A stretch of DNA of 50,971 bases, from positions 1-50,971 of the forward strand of contig JAISRZ010000145.1 in the NCBI GenBank assembly GCA_031273455.1, in the 5' to 3' direction. Positions 8,375 through 18,333 of the stretch are shown one piece after another. Numbering within the stretch: position 1 is the first letter of the stretch; each line of letters opens with the position of its first letter. Made by a program: the position numbers and the translations under genes. The notes beneath the pieces were generated by a model. That model saw nothing but the letters and a program-made list of their open reading frames with translations, was not told the DNA's origin and made no database searches. This DNA comes from Deltaproteobacteria bacterium (GTDB taxonomy: Bacteria > Desulfobacterota > Desulfarculia > Adiutricales > Adiutricaceae).

Positions 8375-9137
8375 GCCGCCAGTTTTAAGCCACCCGTTAT
8401 AAAACAGGTCTTTTAAACCAGCCTAACTTTTTCTCACCGCGTAATTAGGGCTATGATTTAGCGACCGCTTAAAGGTATTCGCCTTAGAAAGCTCTGAGCC
8501 CAGAGGTTGGGATCGGGGCTTTTCGCGTTTATCGACCAAGCCCGGCCTGGGGTTCAAGGTCTTGGGGGGCGGCGCGGAGCGGGCTAATTTTTTAATGTTT
8601 TCGCCCAGGACGAAACTTGACAATACGTATTTTATTGTGTTAGCTTGACGTAACGCTCCTTAACTAGCTTGAAAGTGATTAAGAAGAAAGTTTAAATCCT
8701 TGATAAGTATTGATGTTATTTATGAGGACTATTTTTTCTCTGATTAATTATTAGCCTTTTTTTAGGTAAATTAACTAGGCTTAGGGGTTTTCACCCTAAC
8801 CGCTAGTTTTTTTTGTCATAAAGTTGGCCATAACTAGGTTTAGGGCGCCTTATTTTTCACCTTTTGGCGACTAATGGCTAAGGGGCTGGCGGCGCGGGGG
8901 GCGGTTTTTTGGTGGTCGCGGTTTTATTTTGGCCCCGTTAAAAATCGCGGTTATTGAGGCCTTTAGTTTAACTGCATATGTATTTAGGCGCTATTAGTTT
9001 TAAGTAATCTTTATTAAATAATAGCGATTAAAATTTTTAATTTAAGCTCCGCGGGTAACCGCCTTTGGTGGCTTTTTTAAAGATTTCGACCCTAAAGGTG
9101 GTCGGAGTCAATTTTTGGCGAGTAGCGAAGGACTAAC
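8375..9137. other. Intergenic region upstream of exbB
   Basis: 763 bp with no convincing ORF (a 66-codon minus-strand frame at 8423-8623 has no ribosome-binding site or similarity I recognise). A TTGACA at 8617-8622 lacks a good -10. The AT-rich 17-mer attaaaatttttaattt at 9027-9043 is repeated exactly at 11093-11109 upstream of tpsB1. Confidence 0.5.
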
Positions 9138-9569
9138 ATGGACAATTTGGAATGGTTAAAGGGTTTGGTGGATTACGGGGTCATAGGGCTCCTATTGGCG
9201 TTAAGCGTTATCGCCCTGGGCGTGGGCATTGAGCGTTGGTTTTTTTACCGTCGCTTTAAAAACGAGTCCATCCAAGATAAAAACGAGTTGGAAATTAAGC
9301 TAACGGATCGATTGCATGTATTGGCTTCCATCGCTGGCAACGCCCCTTACTTAGGTCTGTTAGGGACAGTTTTAGGCATTATGCTGACTTTTTACAACAT
9401 GGGGCTCGATTCCTCTTTGGACACCGGGAAAATCATGGTCGGCTTGGCTTTGGCCTTAAAAGCCACGGCGGTGGGCCTATTAGTGGCTCTGGTCTCGGTG
9501 ACTCTTTATAACGTTCTCTGGCGGAAAGCCAAAGTCCTCTCTCTAAAGTGGGAAACGCTCCATGGATGA
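9138..9569 (+). CDS. exbB: ExbB-like TonB energiser (short, group 2 type)
   Basis: 143 residues with three membrane segments: about 14-35, 68-85 and 100-125. The signatures of the MotA/TolQ/ExbB proton-channel family are present: [21 protein letters not shown] and the C-terminal [24 protein letters not shown]. The length matches the short ExbB group and not the 220-240-residue enteric form. ExbB forms the inner-membrane pentamer around ExbD and turns the proton gradient into motion of TonB. The gene overlaps exbD by 8 bp and begins after GGACTAAC. It is the only exbB in the window, so both TonB proteins here would have to share it or use one encoded elsewhere. Confidence 0.92.
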   Translation: MDNLEWLKGLVDYGVIGLLLALSVIALGVGIERWFFYRRFKNESIQDKNELEIKLTDRLHVLASIAGNAPYLGLLGTVLGIMLTFYNMGLDSSLDTGKIMVGLALALKATAVGLLVALVSVTLYNVLWRKAKVLSLKWETLHG

Positions 9570-9945
9570 TAAACCTATTGACACTTTAAACATGATTCCC
9601 TTAATTGACATCATGTTAGTGCTCCTAACCATAGTTCTAACCACCTCTAGCTTTATAGCCACCGGTCGTTTGCCGGTTCAACTGCCCCAGGCCACAGCCT
9701 CGGAGCCCGACTCCACCGTGACCACTAAATTGGAGATTGACGCCAAAGGCGTGATTTTCTATGAGGATTCGGTGGTGAGGCTAGAAGAGCTGAAAGACCG
9801 GTTGGCCCCTTTAGACCGGAAGACGCCCATCCTTTTAAGAGCTGACCGCACCGTCCAGCTCCAGCGTTTTGTCGATGTGGCCGATGAGCTAAAAAAGATG
9901 AGCTTCACTAAAGTAGCGGTCCAGACCACTAAACCAGAAAAATGA
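9562..9945 (+). CDS. exbD: ExbD/TolR family protein
   Basis: 127 residues. The N-terminus has the ExbD signature: a short cytoplasmic stretch, then [21 protein letters not shown], where the aspartate in the membrane helix is the proton-carrying residue. The periplasmic part (about 45-127) contains [16 protein letters not shown] and [38 protein letters not shown], the usual ExbD C-terminal domain. It overlaps exbB by 8 bp upstream and tonB1 by an ATGA overlap downstream, a tightly coupled energiser operon. A 20-codon remnant of this C-terminus reappears before tonB2 at 20480-20542. Confidence 0.93.
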   Translation: MDDKPIDTLNMIPLIDIMLVLLTIVLTTSSFIATGRLPVQLPQATASEPDSTVTTKLEIDAKGVIFYEDSVVRLEELKDRLAPLDRKTPILLRADRTVQLQRFVDVADELKKMSFTKVAVQTTKPEK

Positions 9946-10691
9946 GTCAGTCTATCTCTTACCCCAAAATTAACGAGGAACGCCTCGTTTTGGGGATGTT
10001 TATATCCTTTGTTATCCACGGGCTAGCGCTGGGGGCGATTTTCTATTACCAAAACGTCTTAACGTCTTACCAACCCGCCAACGTGGTGAGCCTCCAAATC
10101 GATCTTTTTGGTCTTATTGGCGATCTCCAGGTTGAGGGGCGCGAGGGGGACGTCCCTGAAATTGAGGAGCCCGAGCCGCCGCCCGAGCCCCTCCCGGTTA
10201 TCCCGGAGCCCGAGCCCGAGCCGGAGCCCATTGAGCCCGCGCCAGTTCCCCCGGAGGCGGTCCTAGTTCCCGAGGAGCCCAAACCCGAGCCCAAGCCCGT
10301 ACCGCAACCCCGCCCAGTCAGAAAACCTCCGCCTAAACCCAAAAACACGGGGGAGGAGCGGCGGGCTCAGCGGACCACCAAGCGGGATAATAGCGACGCC
10401 ACGGTCATGCGCCAGTATATGCGGGAACTGGCTAGACTGGTGCGGTCCAAGATGGTTTATCCCACGGAGGCCAAGTTTAAGGGGGAGAGCGGCGAGGCTA
10501 AAGTGGCTTTTATCATTATGGAAAACGGTCAATTAAAGCCCCAGTCGGTCAAGATCTCCAAATCATCGGGGTTCGCGTCCATTGATCGGGCCGCTTTAAG
10601 GGCCGTGGAGTCGGTGGGGGTCTTCCCTAAACCGCCCCACGTGATCGACGCGGTTATCTCCCTGGATTTCAGCATGGTCCAACCACAATAG
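9942..10691 (+). CDS. tonB: TonB-like energy transducer (copy 1)
   Basis: 249 residues: cytoplasmic N-terminus, one membrane helix (about 18-37), a conserved juxtamembrane stretch VVSLQIDLFGLIGDLQVEG, a long Pro/Glu then Pro/Lys-rich spacer (about 68-135), and a TonB C-terminal domain (about 155-249). The C-terminal domain shows YPTEAKFKGESGEAKVAFII, SSGFASIDRAALRAV and FPKPP, the family hallmarks. TonB spans the periplasm and pulls on outer-membrane transporters. The start overlaps the exbD stop (ATGA). No TonB-dependent receptor is encoded in this window, so the partner is elsewhere or atypical. A paralogue lies at 20539. Confidence 0.93.
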   Translation: MSQSISYPKINEERLVLGMFISFVIHGLALGAIFYYQNVLTSYQPANVVSLQIDLFGLIGDLQVEGREGDVPEIEEPEPPPEPLPVIPEPEPEPEPIEPAPVPPEAVLVPEEPKPEPKPVPQPRPVRKPPPKPKNTGEERRAQRTTKRDNSDATVMRQYMRELARLVRSKMVYPTEAKFKGESGEAKVAFIIMENGQLKPQSVKISKSSGFASIDRAALRAVESVGVFPKPPHVIDAVISLDFSMVQPQ

Positions 10692-11538
10692 TTTGGAGCC
10701 GGTCAAGTTACGTTAATCCTTAAGATTAACGGATTGTTTAGACCATAAATTTAAATAGAGGCCCATAAAGGGCCTCTATTAGGTTCCGCTTAGCCTTAAG
10801 ATTAACCGGCCCACCAAAAAGGCTAGAATGATTAAAAAGATATCCCCAAGAGCCTAAACCCGCCTTTAAGCTTAAAATAATTTATTCCCGCCACCCTTAA
10901 CAGAATTTATTCTTGAGAGCCAGACCATCTAACCATTGACAGATCTTATTTTAATATGGTAACGTACCTCAACTTATCAAAAACAGCCTGAACATAACAA
11001 AAACGGCAAATCATATCCTTTGACAATCTTTATGATTATCTAAATGGACTAATTTTTTTGCGCTTAATTGATATACAACTTTGAATGTAATTATTAAAAT
11101 TTTTAATTTTTATAACGTAACCGTAAATCATTTTATTGGATTAAAGGCTTGAGGTTGGACTTATAAACGGGCGGATTTTAACTATTTAGGGCAATCCGCG
11201 AAGCGGCGCCCGCTTAAATCACCCTAGCTTAGTCATTAAGGGCTTTCTGGTTAACCTTAGGCGAACTGTTTTCCAGAGTCCCGCGCCTTGAGTTTGGTTA
11301 AACGAAAGGAGGCCAGGGAAAGGCTGGCCCCAAAACGGCCCCCCTATGGTCGATTTAGCCGGTCGTTCTTTTTAAGCGAGATTAAGGCTAGAAAGGGCGT
11401 TAAGGGCTAGGCGACTTGGGCTTTTGATGCGACGCGCGGTCGCGAAAACTAGCCTCTGGCTGGTGGTCCTGGGGATAACCCCTATAAGGGGATGGCGGAG
11501 TGGTTTTGGTCATATATTTTGATTGAAGGGTTTTATTC
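10692..11538. other. Intergenic region between tonB1 and tpsB1
   Basis: 847 bp. Apart from the hairpin at 10754-10780 and the 17-mer at 11093-11109 shared with the exbB upstream region, it has an AT-rich middle (10860-11110) and a GC-richer end with GGGGATAACCCC just before tpsB1. No ORF or RNA gene was recognised. The gap suggests that tpsB1 has its own promoter. Confidence 0.5.
10754..10780 (+). terminator. Terminator-like hairpin after tonB1
   Basis: Perfect 11-bp stem AATAGAGGCCC / GGGCCTCTATT with a 5-nt loop, 63 bp after the tonB1 stop. The T tract is short, so strength is uncertain. Confidence 0.7.
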
Positions 11539-13275
11539 ATGTTGTCACGTTATTTTTCATTTAGTCGTTTAAGAGGCCCTCTTTTTAGCCTAACGCTAAC
11601 GTTGTTTATTTTCTTTGGGGGCCTTTCAACCTGGGCAATTGGGCAGCAGCGGCCAGCCGGGGCCCCGGACATTGGCGCGGTCACCCGGGAAGCTCAAACC
11701 GCTAGGCCCACCCCCGAGCCACGCCGCGAAGAATCTGGAATCGTGGACGCTGACCCCGTGGCTGGCCCGGGAGCCTCCGCGGATGAGGAAACTATTTTCG
11801 TTAAGGGCTTCAATCTGGAGCATATTCCCTTTATTAATGTGGCCGAGGCCCAGAAGCTTTTAGAGCCTTTTAATAACCGAAATCTGACCTATAACCAGAT
11901 TGAGGAAGCCGTTAAGGTGGTCTCCAATCTTTATCGGGCTAGTGGCTATCCGGTCATCGTAGTTTATCTGCCGCCGCAGGACCTGAAGGCCCAGGATGGT
12001 TTCGTTATCCTAAGGTCGATTGTCGGGTCTTACGGATCCGTTGAGGTGACCAATGACTCGCTCGTTAGGAGTGGATTTTTGAAGTCCATGGCCAAGGCCA
12101 CCTTTAGGGAAGGGAAACCGATTAGGAAGAAGGATCTGGAGCGGCTGGCTCTTTTGGTGAATGATCTGCCCGGGGCCTCTCTACCCAGGTTACAAATGGG
12201 GGCGGGGCAAACTCAAGGCGCGACCGATTTAAATGTCCAGGTTCCCAAAGGCCCCAGGGTTGACGCCTTCTTTTCCAGCGACAACATGGGCTCCAGGTAC
12301 ACCGGGCGTTGGCGGTTCATGGCCGGGATTGACCTGAACTCTCCTTTCACCATTGGCGACAAACTCTCGGTTTTCACCCTAACCACGGGCAAACGGGACT
12401 TGAACAGCCTGGCCCTTAACTACGAATTTCCCTTAAACAACGACGGTCTCCGCTTAAACTTGGGTTTCACTAGGGTTTACTACCGTCTGGGGAAGGAAAT
12501 GGAGGACATGGATATCACCGGCGAGTCGGAAATCTATGAGGGAACTCTGACTTACCCCATCATCCGGGCTTCTAACCAGAACCTCAACTTTTCTTTAAAT
12601 TTCGCCCATAAGAAAATGGAAGACCGATATTTTGGCCGCTGGTTGGTCGAGGCGAGCGAAACCAATGTCGGCAAAATGAAAATGACCTATGAGCGCTGGT
12701 CGACTCTTTTGGGGAAACCTTTTTACGCGAGAATTGGGGGCGGATTTACCTTTGGCGATTTCGCGATCCCCGATGAGGAGCAAAGAGACAGTTACGGGAC
12801 CGATGGGGCCTTTGGTTACTGGAACTTGGAGTTTATGGCCAATATCTCCTTTTCGCCCGACTGGAATTTCAGTCTCGTGGCCACGGGCCAAAAAAGTATG
12901 GACCGGAAACTGGACACCAGCGAACAGTTCTACGTCACCGGGTCCAATGGGGTTAAGGCTTACCGGGAAAGCGTCAGCGGCGACAACGGCTATCTGCTTA
13001 ACGGGGAACTGCGCTTCCGGTTGCCCAGCGTTGGCGTCGCCAATCATTGGCTCGCGGCTTTCGCGGACTATGGCTATTGGAGCAATGAGGAAAAAATAAA
13101 AGGCCTGAACAACTCCGATGAGGTGTCGGATATTGGCCTTAGCTATACCTTGGCTCTGCCGCACTTCACCTTAAGAACTCAGTTGGTTCACGGCCTGGGG
13201 TCCTATCCCGAGGAGATCCTGCGTAAGGAATCGGAAACGTCTGTCACCTTCCTTTTGGTGACCACTTTGAACTGA
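11539..13275 (+). CDS. Two-partner secretion outer-membrane transporter (TpsB, ShlB/FhaC family), copy 1
   Basis: 578 residues. Signal peptide about 1-35; a plug-helix-like stretch PDIGAVTREAQTARPTP; two POTRA domains (about 85-235), the first starting FVKGFNLEHIPF; then a 16-strand-type barrel to the C-terminus. Barrel motifs are recognisable: GVKAYRESVSGDNGYL at about 471-486, equivalent to the loop-6 VRGY region, and FADYG at 508-512, equivalent to the FxDxG strand motif that contacts it. In place of the usual VRGY/VRAY arginine there is lysine (K473), also in the paralogue at 18334. TpsB proteins export a cognate TpsA across the outer membrane without needing TonB; here exbBD-tonB lie directly upstream. 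Start ATG 11539 follows GAAGGG. Confidence 0.92.
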   Translation: MLSRYFSFSRLRGPLFSLTLTLFIFFGGLSTWAIGQQRPAGAPDIGAVTREAQTARPTPEPRREESGIVDADPVAGPGASADEETIFVKGFNLEHIPFINVAEAQKLLEPFNNRNLTYNQIEEAVKVVSNLYRASGYPVIVVYLPPQDLKAQDGFVILRSIVGSYGSVEVTNDSLVRSGFLKSMAKATFREGKPIRKKDLERLALLVNDLPGASLPRLQMGAGQTQGATDLNVQVPKGPRVDAFFSSDNMGSRYTGRWRFMAGIDLNSPFTIGDKLSVFTLTTGKRDLNSLALNYEFPLNNDGLRLNLGFTRVYYRLGKEMEDMDITGESEIYEGTLTYPIIRASNQNLNFSLNFAHKKMEDRYFGRWLVEASETNVGKMKMTYERWSTLLGKPFYARIGGGFTFGDFAIPDEEQRDSYGTDGAFGYWNLEFMANISFSPDWNFSLVATGQKSMDRKLDTSEQFYVTGSNGVKAYRESVSGDNGYLLNGELRFRLPSVGVANHWLAAFADYGYWSNEEKIKGLNNSDEVSDIGLSYTLALPHFTLRTQLVHGLGSYPEEILRKESETSVTFLLVTTLN

Positions 13276-13310
13276 TTATGACGCTCGCGTTCGATTCATT
13301 CCTATAAGTT

Positions 13311-13331
13311 ATGGCCCGCCTGGCGGGCCAT
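13311..13331 (+). terminator. Intrinsic terminator after tpsB1
   Basis: ATGGCCCG (13311-13318) pairs with CGGGCCAT (13324-13331) around a 5-nt loop, followed by a T-rich stretch. It lies 35 bp after the tpsB1 stop and separates it from tpsA. Confidence 0.8.
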
Positions 13332-14286
13332 TTCTGTATTTATCGCCTTTATCCAGTCAAGACTGGAAGGCTCTTAACGGTTGATGGCGGTTCTCCGCGG
13401 ATAAGGCGGGATCTTTAGGCCAGCTCAGGGAGAATGGTTGTCACTACTTTAACGTCAGGCTTTCGATTTAAGCCAGCTTAACAGGGACCCTAGCGAATCA
13501 TGTTTAACGGTAAATTATTGAGTAATATAGCTAAGTGAGTAATTTTTTCATAATTATAGCGATATACAAAATGTATATATTATTATTAAATGATGTGTAA
13601 AGCTACTGTATAAAGGAAATTTCTATTTTTTTATTGATGAATTTTAGCGTATATAATTGTATTTTAATATTTAATGTATAAGTGAAAAATTTGTTGTTAA
13701 TAGATCAACCGCATAAGAAAGACCCCAGACGGTCCGAAACGGTCAGGATTGTCTTTTTCAGGGCCTAGGGTTTAAATTACCTGAAGTAATCGCCAAAAAC
13801 CACCGTTAGCCGCGGGCCTATCATACGTAAATCTAATATCTAAACCACTTTCGCGGGAACGAAAAAAGCGCGCTTTGATCTAGTCATATGTTTAAGAGTG
13901 GGGTTGACATTAGGCGTGGAGTCCAAAGGTTAGTGAAGTGAGTATTTCGGAAAAATAAACCTTGACTTTGGTCATTTACCTGAATTAAAATGGTGTCACG
14001 TAACTAAACAGACCATAACTAATTCTATTAATTGATATTGACACAGCGCGTTGATTGTTTCTGTGTGGTGCGTCAATTAGCTATCACTTAGCGATCGTAG
14101 AATTAGACGGTTTCAAAGATAGAGTAAATTTGAAGTTTGGTAAGTTTTAATAAGAATTCTAAGCTGGAAGTTAGACATTATTAACCAGTTTTGAGTATAA
14201 GCGGCCAAGGTTGGCTGGCTGATTTTAAAGGCCAGACCGGATCTTTTTTTGACAGTTTGTGATTTTTGGTGAGAACGTGTTTGGCT

Positions 14287-14318
14287 ACTCAAATATACAT
14301 ATTGTTGATGATTTGAGT
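14287..14318 (+). promoter_or_regulatory. Inverted repeat upstream of the sigma-54 promoter
   Basis: ACTCAAAT (14287-14294) and ATTTGAGT (14311-14318) form a perfect 8-bp inverted repeat with a 16-bp spacer, ending 16 bp before the -24 element. It could be an operator or an accessory protein site; it is closer than usual enhancer sites. Confidence 0.35.
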
Positions 14319-14334
14319 TTGAGTCAATGTAAGT

Positions 14335-14389
<55 letters not shown>

Positions 14390-14589
14390 TATTCTCTAAA
14401 TAACTTCTTTTTATCAAAATATATAAATTTTTACCGCGGTTGTCGCCTTTGGCTCATAAGGAGTCCGGGCTTCCCGCCATTTAATAAATTATTCCCCCGC
14501 GCAATCTTATCGCTCCAGATAGTTTTCCGCTCTGGAAGACAGTCATCGTCTCCTTCCTTCATGGCCACTGGTTTTTGGAAAAACGTCCC

Positions 14590-14605
14590 CTATGGTTCGC
14601 CATAG
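14590..14605 (+). promoter_or_regulatory. Short hairpin in the tpsA leader
   Basis: CTATGG-TTCG-CCATAG forms a 6-bp stem with a TTCG loop, followed by CTTTCTTT. It lies about 85 bp before the tpsA start and could act as a weak attenuator or RNA-stabilising hairpin. Confidence 0.35.
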
Positions 14606-14688
14606 CTTTCTTTAGTTAAATTTATATAAATAAACTTAAACGATTGAACTATTACTTCTTTTATAGTTGATTAATCCATGGAGTCATC

Positions 14689-17600
14689 ATGAAAAAGTCT
14701 ATTTTCTCATTTATAAGGCTCAGCCAGTCCATCAAGCTGGCGGCGGTCATCGTCATGATTGTGACCTTGTTAAACCCTTGGCCTTTAATGGCCGCGCCCA
14801 CCGGGGGTCAGGTGACTAGCGGAAAGGCTTCTATTAGCCAGAGCGGGGCCACCACTAATATCGACCAGGCCACCCATAAGGCGGTTATTAACTGGCAAGG
14901 ATTTTCCATCGGGGCTAAAGAAACGGTCAACTTTAACCAACCTTCCACTAAGGCCATGACTTTGAATCGGGTCGTTGGCAATGAGAAAAGTCTTATCGAT
15001 GGGGCTTTAAACGCCAATGGCCGGGTCTTTTTACTGAACTCCCAAGGGGTGCTTATTGGTAAAGGGGCCAGCGTCAAGACTGGGGGGTTTGTGGCTTCCA
15101 CCTTGGATCTTAAAGACGAGGATTTTAATAACGATAAATTTGTTTTCCAAGGGAACGGCTTAGGTAATGGCCAGGTCTTAAACCTCGGGACCATCAAAGC
15201 CGCTGATGGCGGGTTTGTGGCTTTGTTAGGGGACCAAGTCATTAACGAGGGCGTCATAGTGGCTCAAAAAGGGACCGTGACCTTAAACGGGGCCAAAAAA
15301 GCCACTTTAAACTTTAACGGCGACTCTTTGGCCAGCGTCAGTTTAGACGAAGGGACCTTGAACGCTTTGGTGTCGACTAAACAAGCCATCATCGCGGACG
15401 GCGGGCAGGTCATCTTAACGGCCAAGGCGGCTAATGATTTGGCTGGTTCCGTAGTTAACACCGCTGGGTTAGTGGAGGCGCAAACCACCGACTCGACCGG
15501 AGCGACTGGGAAGATTTTGGTCTTCGCTTACGGCGGGACCGCTAACATTGATGGGACTCTGGACGCCTCGGCCCCTAAAGGCGGAAATGGCGGGTTTATA
15601 GAGACTAGTGGGGATAAGGTCAATATAGCCACGACCGCCAAAATCACCACTAAGGCCGAAAAAGGTCAGACCGGGACTTGGTTGATTGACCCGAAAGACT
15701 TTACCATAGCTAATAGGAGAGGGGACCTTACTGGGGCCCAGGTCGGGCAATACCTGGAAAATAACAATTTCAAGATCGAATCGTCAAAAGGCTCCAAAGA
15801 AGGCCAGGGGAACATTTACGTTAACGACGTAATTACCTGGACGACCGACAACGCCTTGACCTTCTTGGCAGCCAAGGACATTTACGTTAACCAGGCGATC
15901 TCTTGGGCGACCAATGGGCTTTTGACCCTTGACGCCACTTATGGGGACATCTACATTAACGCCCCCATTACGGCCACTGGCGCTAGCGCGGGGCTGGCCA
16001 TGAAATACGCTAACGATTACCATATCTTAACGCCAGCCAGCTTCAGCGGCGCGATACTGGATCCAGTCACTGGCTATCCGGTCGCGCAAAAAGACACCAG
16101 CGGCGGTAAGTATGGTAGCGTTAATTTGCCAGGGGCCGCGGCGACTCTCGTGATAAATGGAGTCAACTATCAACTAGTGCATGATCTGGCGCAGCTCCAG
16201 GCTATCAGTGGTAATGCGGGAAACTACGCGCTGGTTGTAGATATTGATTTAAAAGGAAACAGTTCTTTTGACGCCACGGGCTCAGTTATAAATATCCTGG
16301 CCGATACAACCGTTTTAGCTGGTTTAGGACATAAGATTGATAATTTAACAATCAATTCAACGCTTGACGCTTTAAATAGTTCATATTACAAAGGAATTGG
16401 GTTAATTGGGCGGACTGGCACATTTAACTCGAGTTCTAATCACTTAATTAGGGATTTGGGAGTAACCAATGTTGACATAAAAAATGTCGGCTTGGAAATT
16501 GTGGGGGGACTCGCGGGGTATTACTCTGGCCAAGCGTTAAACGTCTATACCACTGGAAAAATTTCAGAGGAAACAATAGTCAGAAAAAATCAATGGGCCC
16601 ATGTGGGAGGATTGTTTGGGTATGTTTTTAATGGCCTAATAAATTCTTCATTTTCCAAAACTGACGTGACCGTATTTCACGCGGTAGGAACTTTAGAAGG
16701 CGCATTAACTACAATAGGTGGATTAATAGGAGCTTTCATTAGTTTAGATGCATCTAGTGAACAATATATTCTTATTAACTCACATCATGAAGGTATATTA
16801 ATTTCAAACCAAAATTGGTTGACTACTGGTTTGGAAATTAAGACTTCAATAGGAGGTCTAATTGGTAATTTAGTTGATTCTCAATATTATACAAGTGAAT
16901 TTTTAATCAGTAAATCATATAAAATTGGATCTATAGATGCTAAAGCAACTAATTCGCAGAATATAGGCGGATTAGTTGGACATTATTACATGACTTACAT
17001 TGGTAAATTTATTGATACATTTTTTGATGGATCTATAAAAGGTGGATATTCTATTGGTGGATTAATAGGAAATGTTGATGCTCGAACAAATCAACGTGGA
17101 CTAGCAACTCTTTTATTAAAAATAGATAATTCATATTCTAATGGAATTATTGATTCTAATGATATTGGTACTCCTACTATTTATGACATGGAATTACAAT
17201 ATAGTAGTATTGGTGGTTTAATTGGAATATTAACTGACTCTATTCCTGGTAATAAAGTTCCAGCTAGCTATTTTATCGAAAATTCACACTCTAAAATGAA
17301 TATAAATGGTTACGCGGCTGTGATTGGTGGATTAATAGGACGTGAAGCTGTTAAAGATGTTACAATAGCTAATTCATTTTATGATGGAAATATCCATTCA
17401 TATTTTAGAGGCACTTATGTTGTATCAGGAGCGGAATGGCAAGGATTAGGAGTTATTGGAGGTTTAGTAGGACATACGGCATCAACAAATAATACTTATT
17501 CTAATAATTATGTTTCAGGTACAATTATTTCGGAAAATACAGCCTTTATTGGCGGATTATTTGGTATTCTCGCTGATGAAAATAAAATTACTTATAGTGG

Positions 17601-18210
17601 TAATTATTTTTTAAGTGATGGCGGTATGACAAGTATTGGAATGGCCTTATCTTCCTCAGGCGACAATACACAGAAAGTCGGCTCAGCGTTGTCGGCTGAA
17701 TATTTCGGCGATAGCGACGCTCGTGAAGCCATCTTAAATGGCGGTGACCCAATTTCGGCTTACGAGACCCACCAGACTGAACTTCGCCAAGAGGCCATCC
17801 GGCTGGAAAACGAGCGCGTGGAGCGGGAGAACGCCTTCCAAGCCGAGCTTGAGGCCCAAATTAGGGCCGAAAACCTAGCGGCCCAGGTGGCCTTCCAGGA
17901 GAGTACCATCGCGACTGTTTCCGTGGTGGCGGACAACCAGAAAAACTCCAATACCTTAGTGGCCAGCGGCCCCATGGCTTCGTTGACCGATTTTGAGATC
18001 AACCCAGCGACTTTGGAAGCCTTGTTGAGCGATCTGACCAGCTCAACAGGTTCGACTTTGGTCTCTGATTTAATTCCTACCTCCGCTTTCTCCAGTGGTA
18101 TTAGTGAGTTGAGCGTGGGCGGGCAAACTTATGTTCTCCAAGGACCGACCACCAATCAATTACCCGCCAACAATAATGGCCTTGGTCAGGATGATGACGA
18201 TGAGGAGTAA
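14689..18210 (+). CDS. Two-partner secretion exoprotein (TpsA), filamentous haemagglutinin-like adhesin with GLUG repeats
   Basis: 1173 residues. A long signal peptide (about 1-36) ends PLMAA. A TPS/haemagglutination-activity domain follows (about 37-290), with VINWQGFSIGAKETVNFNQP, LNRVVG, RVFLLNSQGVLIGKGASV and TGGFVAST, which direct recognition by TpsB. Residues about 560-1000 hold some ten GLUG-type repeats ([IV]GGL[IVF]G) predicted as beta-helix. Then come a charged coiled coil (about 1020-1080) and an acidic end QDDDDEE. No toxin, cysteine-clamp or cell-wall anchor domain is visible, so an adhesin role is most likely. The GLUG part is strikingly AT-rich compared with both ends. The gene follows a sigma-54 promoter and lies between two tpsB paralogues. 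GGAG precedes the start ATG by 6 nt. Confidence 0.9.
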   Translation: MKKSIFSFIRLSQSIKLAAVIVMIVTLLNPWPLMAAPTGGQVTSGKASISQSGATTNIDQATHKAVINWQGFSIGAKETVNFNQPSTKAMTLNRVVGNEKSLIDGALNANGRVFLLNSQGVLIGKGASVKTGGFVASTLDLKDEDFNNDKFVFQGNGLGNGQVLNLGTIKAADGGFVALLGDQVINEGVIVAQKGTVTLNGAKKATLNFNGDSLASVSLDEGTLNALVSTKQAIIADGGQVILTAKAANDLAGSVVNTAGLVEAQTTDSTGATGKILVFAYGGTANIDGTLDASAPKGGNGGFIETSGDKVNIATTAKITTKAEKGQTGTWLIDPKDFTIANRRGDLTGAQVGQYLENNNFKIESSKGSKEGQGNIYVNDVITWTTDNALTFLAAKDIYVNQAISWATNGLLTLDATYGDIYINAPITATGASAGLAMKYANDYHILTPASFSGAILDPVTGYPVAQKDTSGGKYGSVNLPGAAATLVINGVNYQLVHDLAQLQAISGNAGNYALVVDIDLKGNSSFDATGSVINILADTTVLAGLGHKIDNLTINSTLDALNSSYYKGIGLIGRTGTFNSSSNHLIRDLGVTNVDIKNVGLEIVGGLAGYYSGQALNVYTTGKISEETIVRKNQWAHVGGLFGYVFNGLINSSFSKTDVTVFHAVGTLEGALTTIGGLIGAFISLDASSEQYILINSHHEGILISNQNWLTTGLEIKTSIGGLIGNLVDSQYYTSEFLISKSYKIGSIDAKATNSQNIGGLVGHYYMTYIGKFIDTFFDGSIKGGYSIGGLIGNVDARTNQRGLATLLLKIDNSYSNGIIDSNDIGTPTIYDMELQYSSIGGLIGILTDSIPGNKVPASYFIENSHSKMNINGYAAVIGGLIGREAVKDVTIANSFYDGNIHSYFRGTYVVSGAEWQGLGVIGGLVGHTASTNNTYSNNYVSGTIISENTAFIGGLFGILADENKITYSGNYFLSDGGMTSIGMALSSSGDNTQKVGSALSAEYFGDSDAREAILNGGDPISAYETHQTELRQEAIRLENERVERENAFQAELEAQIRAENLAAQVAFQESTIATVSVVADNQKNSNTLVASGPMASLTDFEINPATLEALLSDLTSSTGSTLVSDLIPTSAFSSGISELSVGGQTYVLQGPTTNQLPANNNGLGQDDDDEE

Positions 18211-18243
18211 GCTTTTCGCCTAACCCCTCATGGTCTAAAGCTA

Positions 18244-18286
18244 GGCCGAGACCGCCTTTAAGACTATATTTTAGGCGGCCTCGGCC
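18244..18286 (+). terminator. Hairpin between tpsA and tpsB2
   Basis: GGCCGAGACCGCCT (18244-18257) pairs with AGGCGGCCTCGGCC (18273-18286) with one mismatch and a 15-nt loop, followed by ATTTAAT. It may end or attenuate tpsA transcription and so set the tpsA to tpsB2 ratio. Confidence 0.65.
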
Positions 18287-18333
18287 ATTTAATCGATAAG
18301 CCTTGACCCCTTACCTGACCAAAGGAACGCCTC

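Noticed and set aside
10067..10532. Minus-strand frames with Gly/Ser-rich products opposite tonB1
   Set aside because: Mirror images of the Pro/Glu-coding repeats of tonB1; shadows of the real gene.
14440..14560. Possible riboswitch in the tpsA leader
   Set aside because: I looked for c-di-GMP-type conserved boxes and other known aptamer motifs and found none that fit; only simple hairpins are visible.
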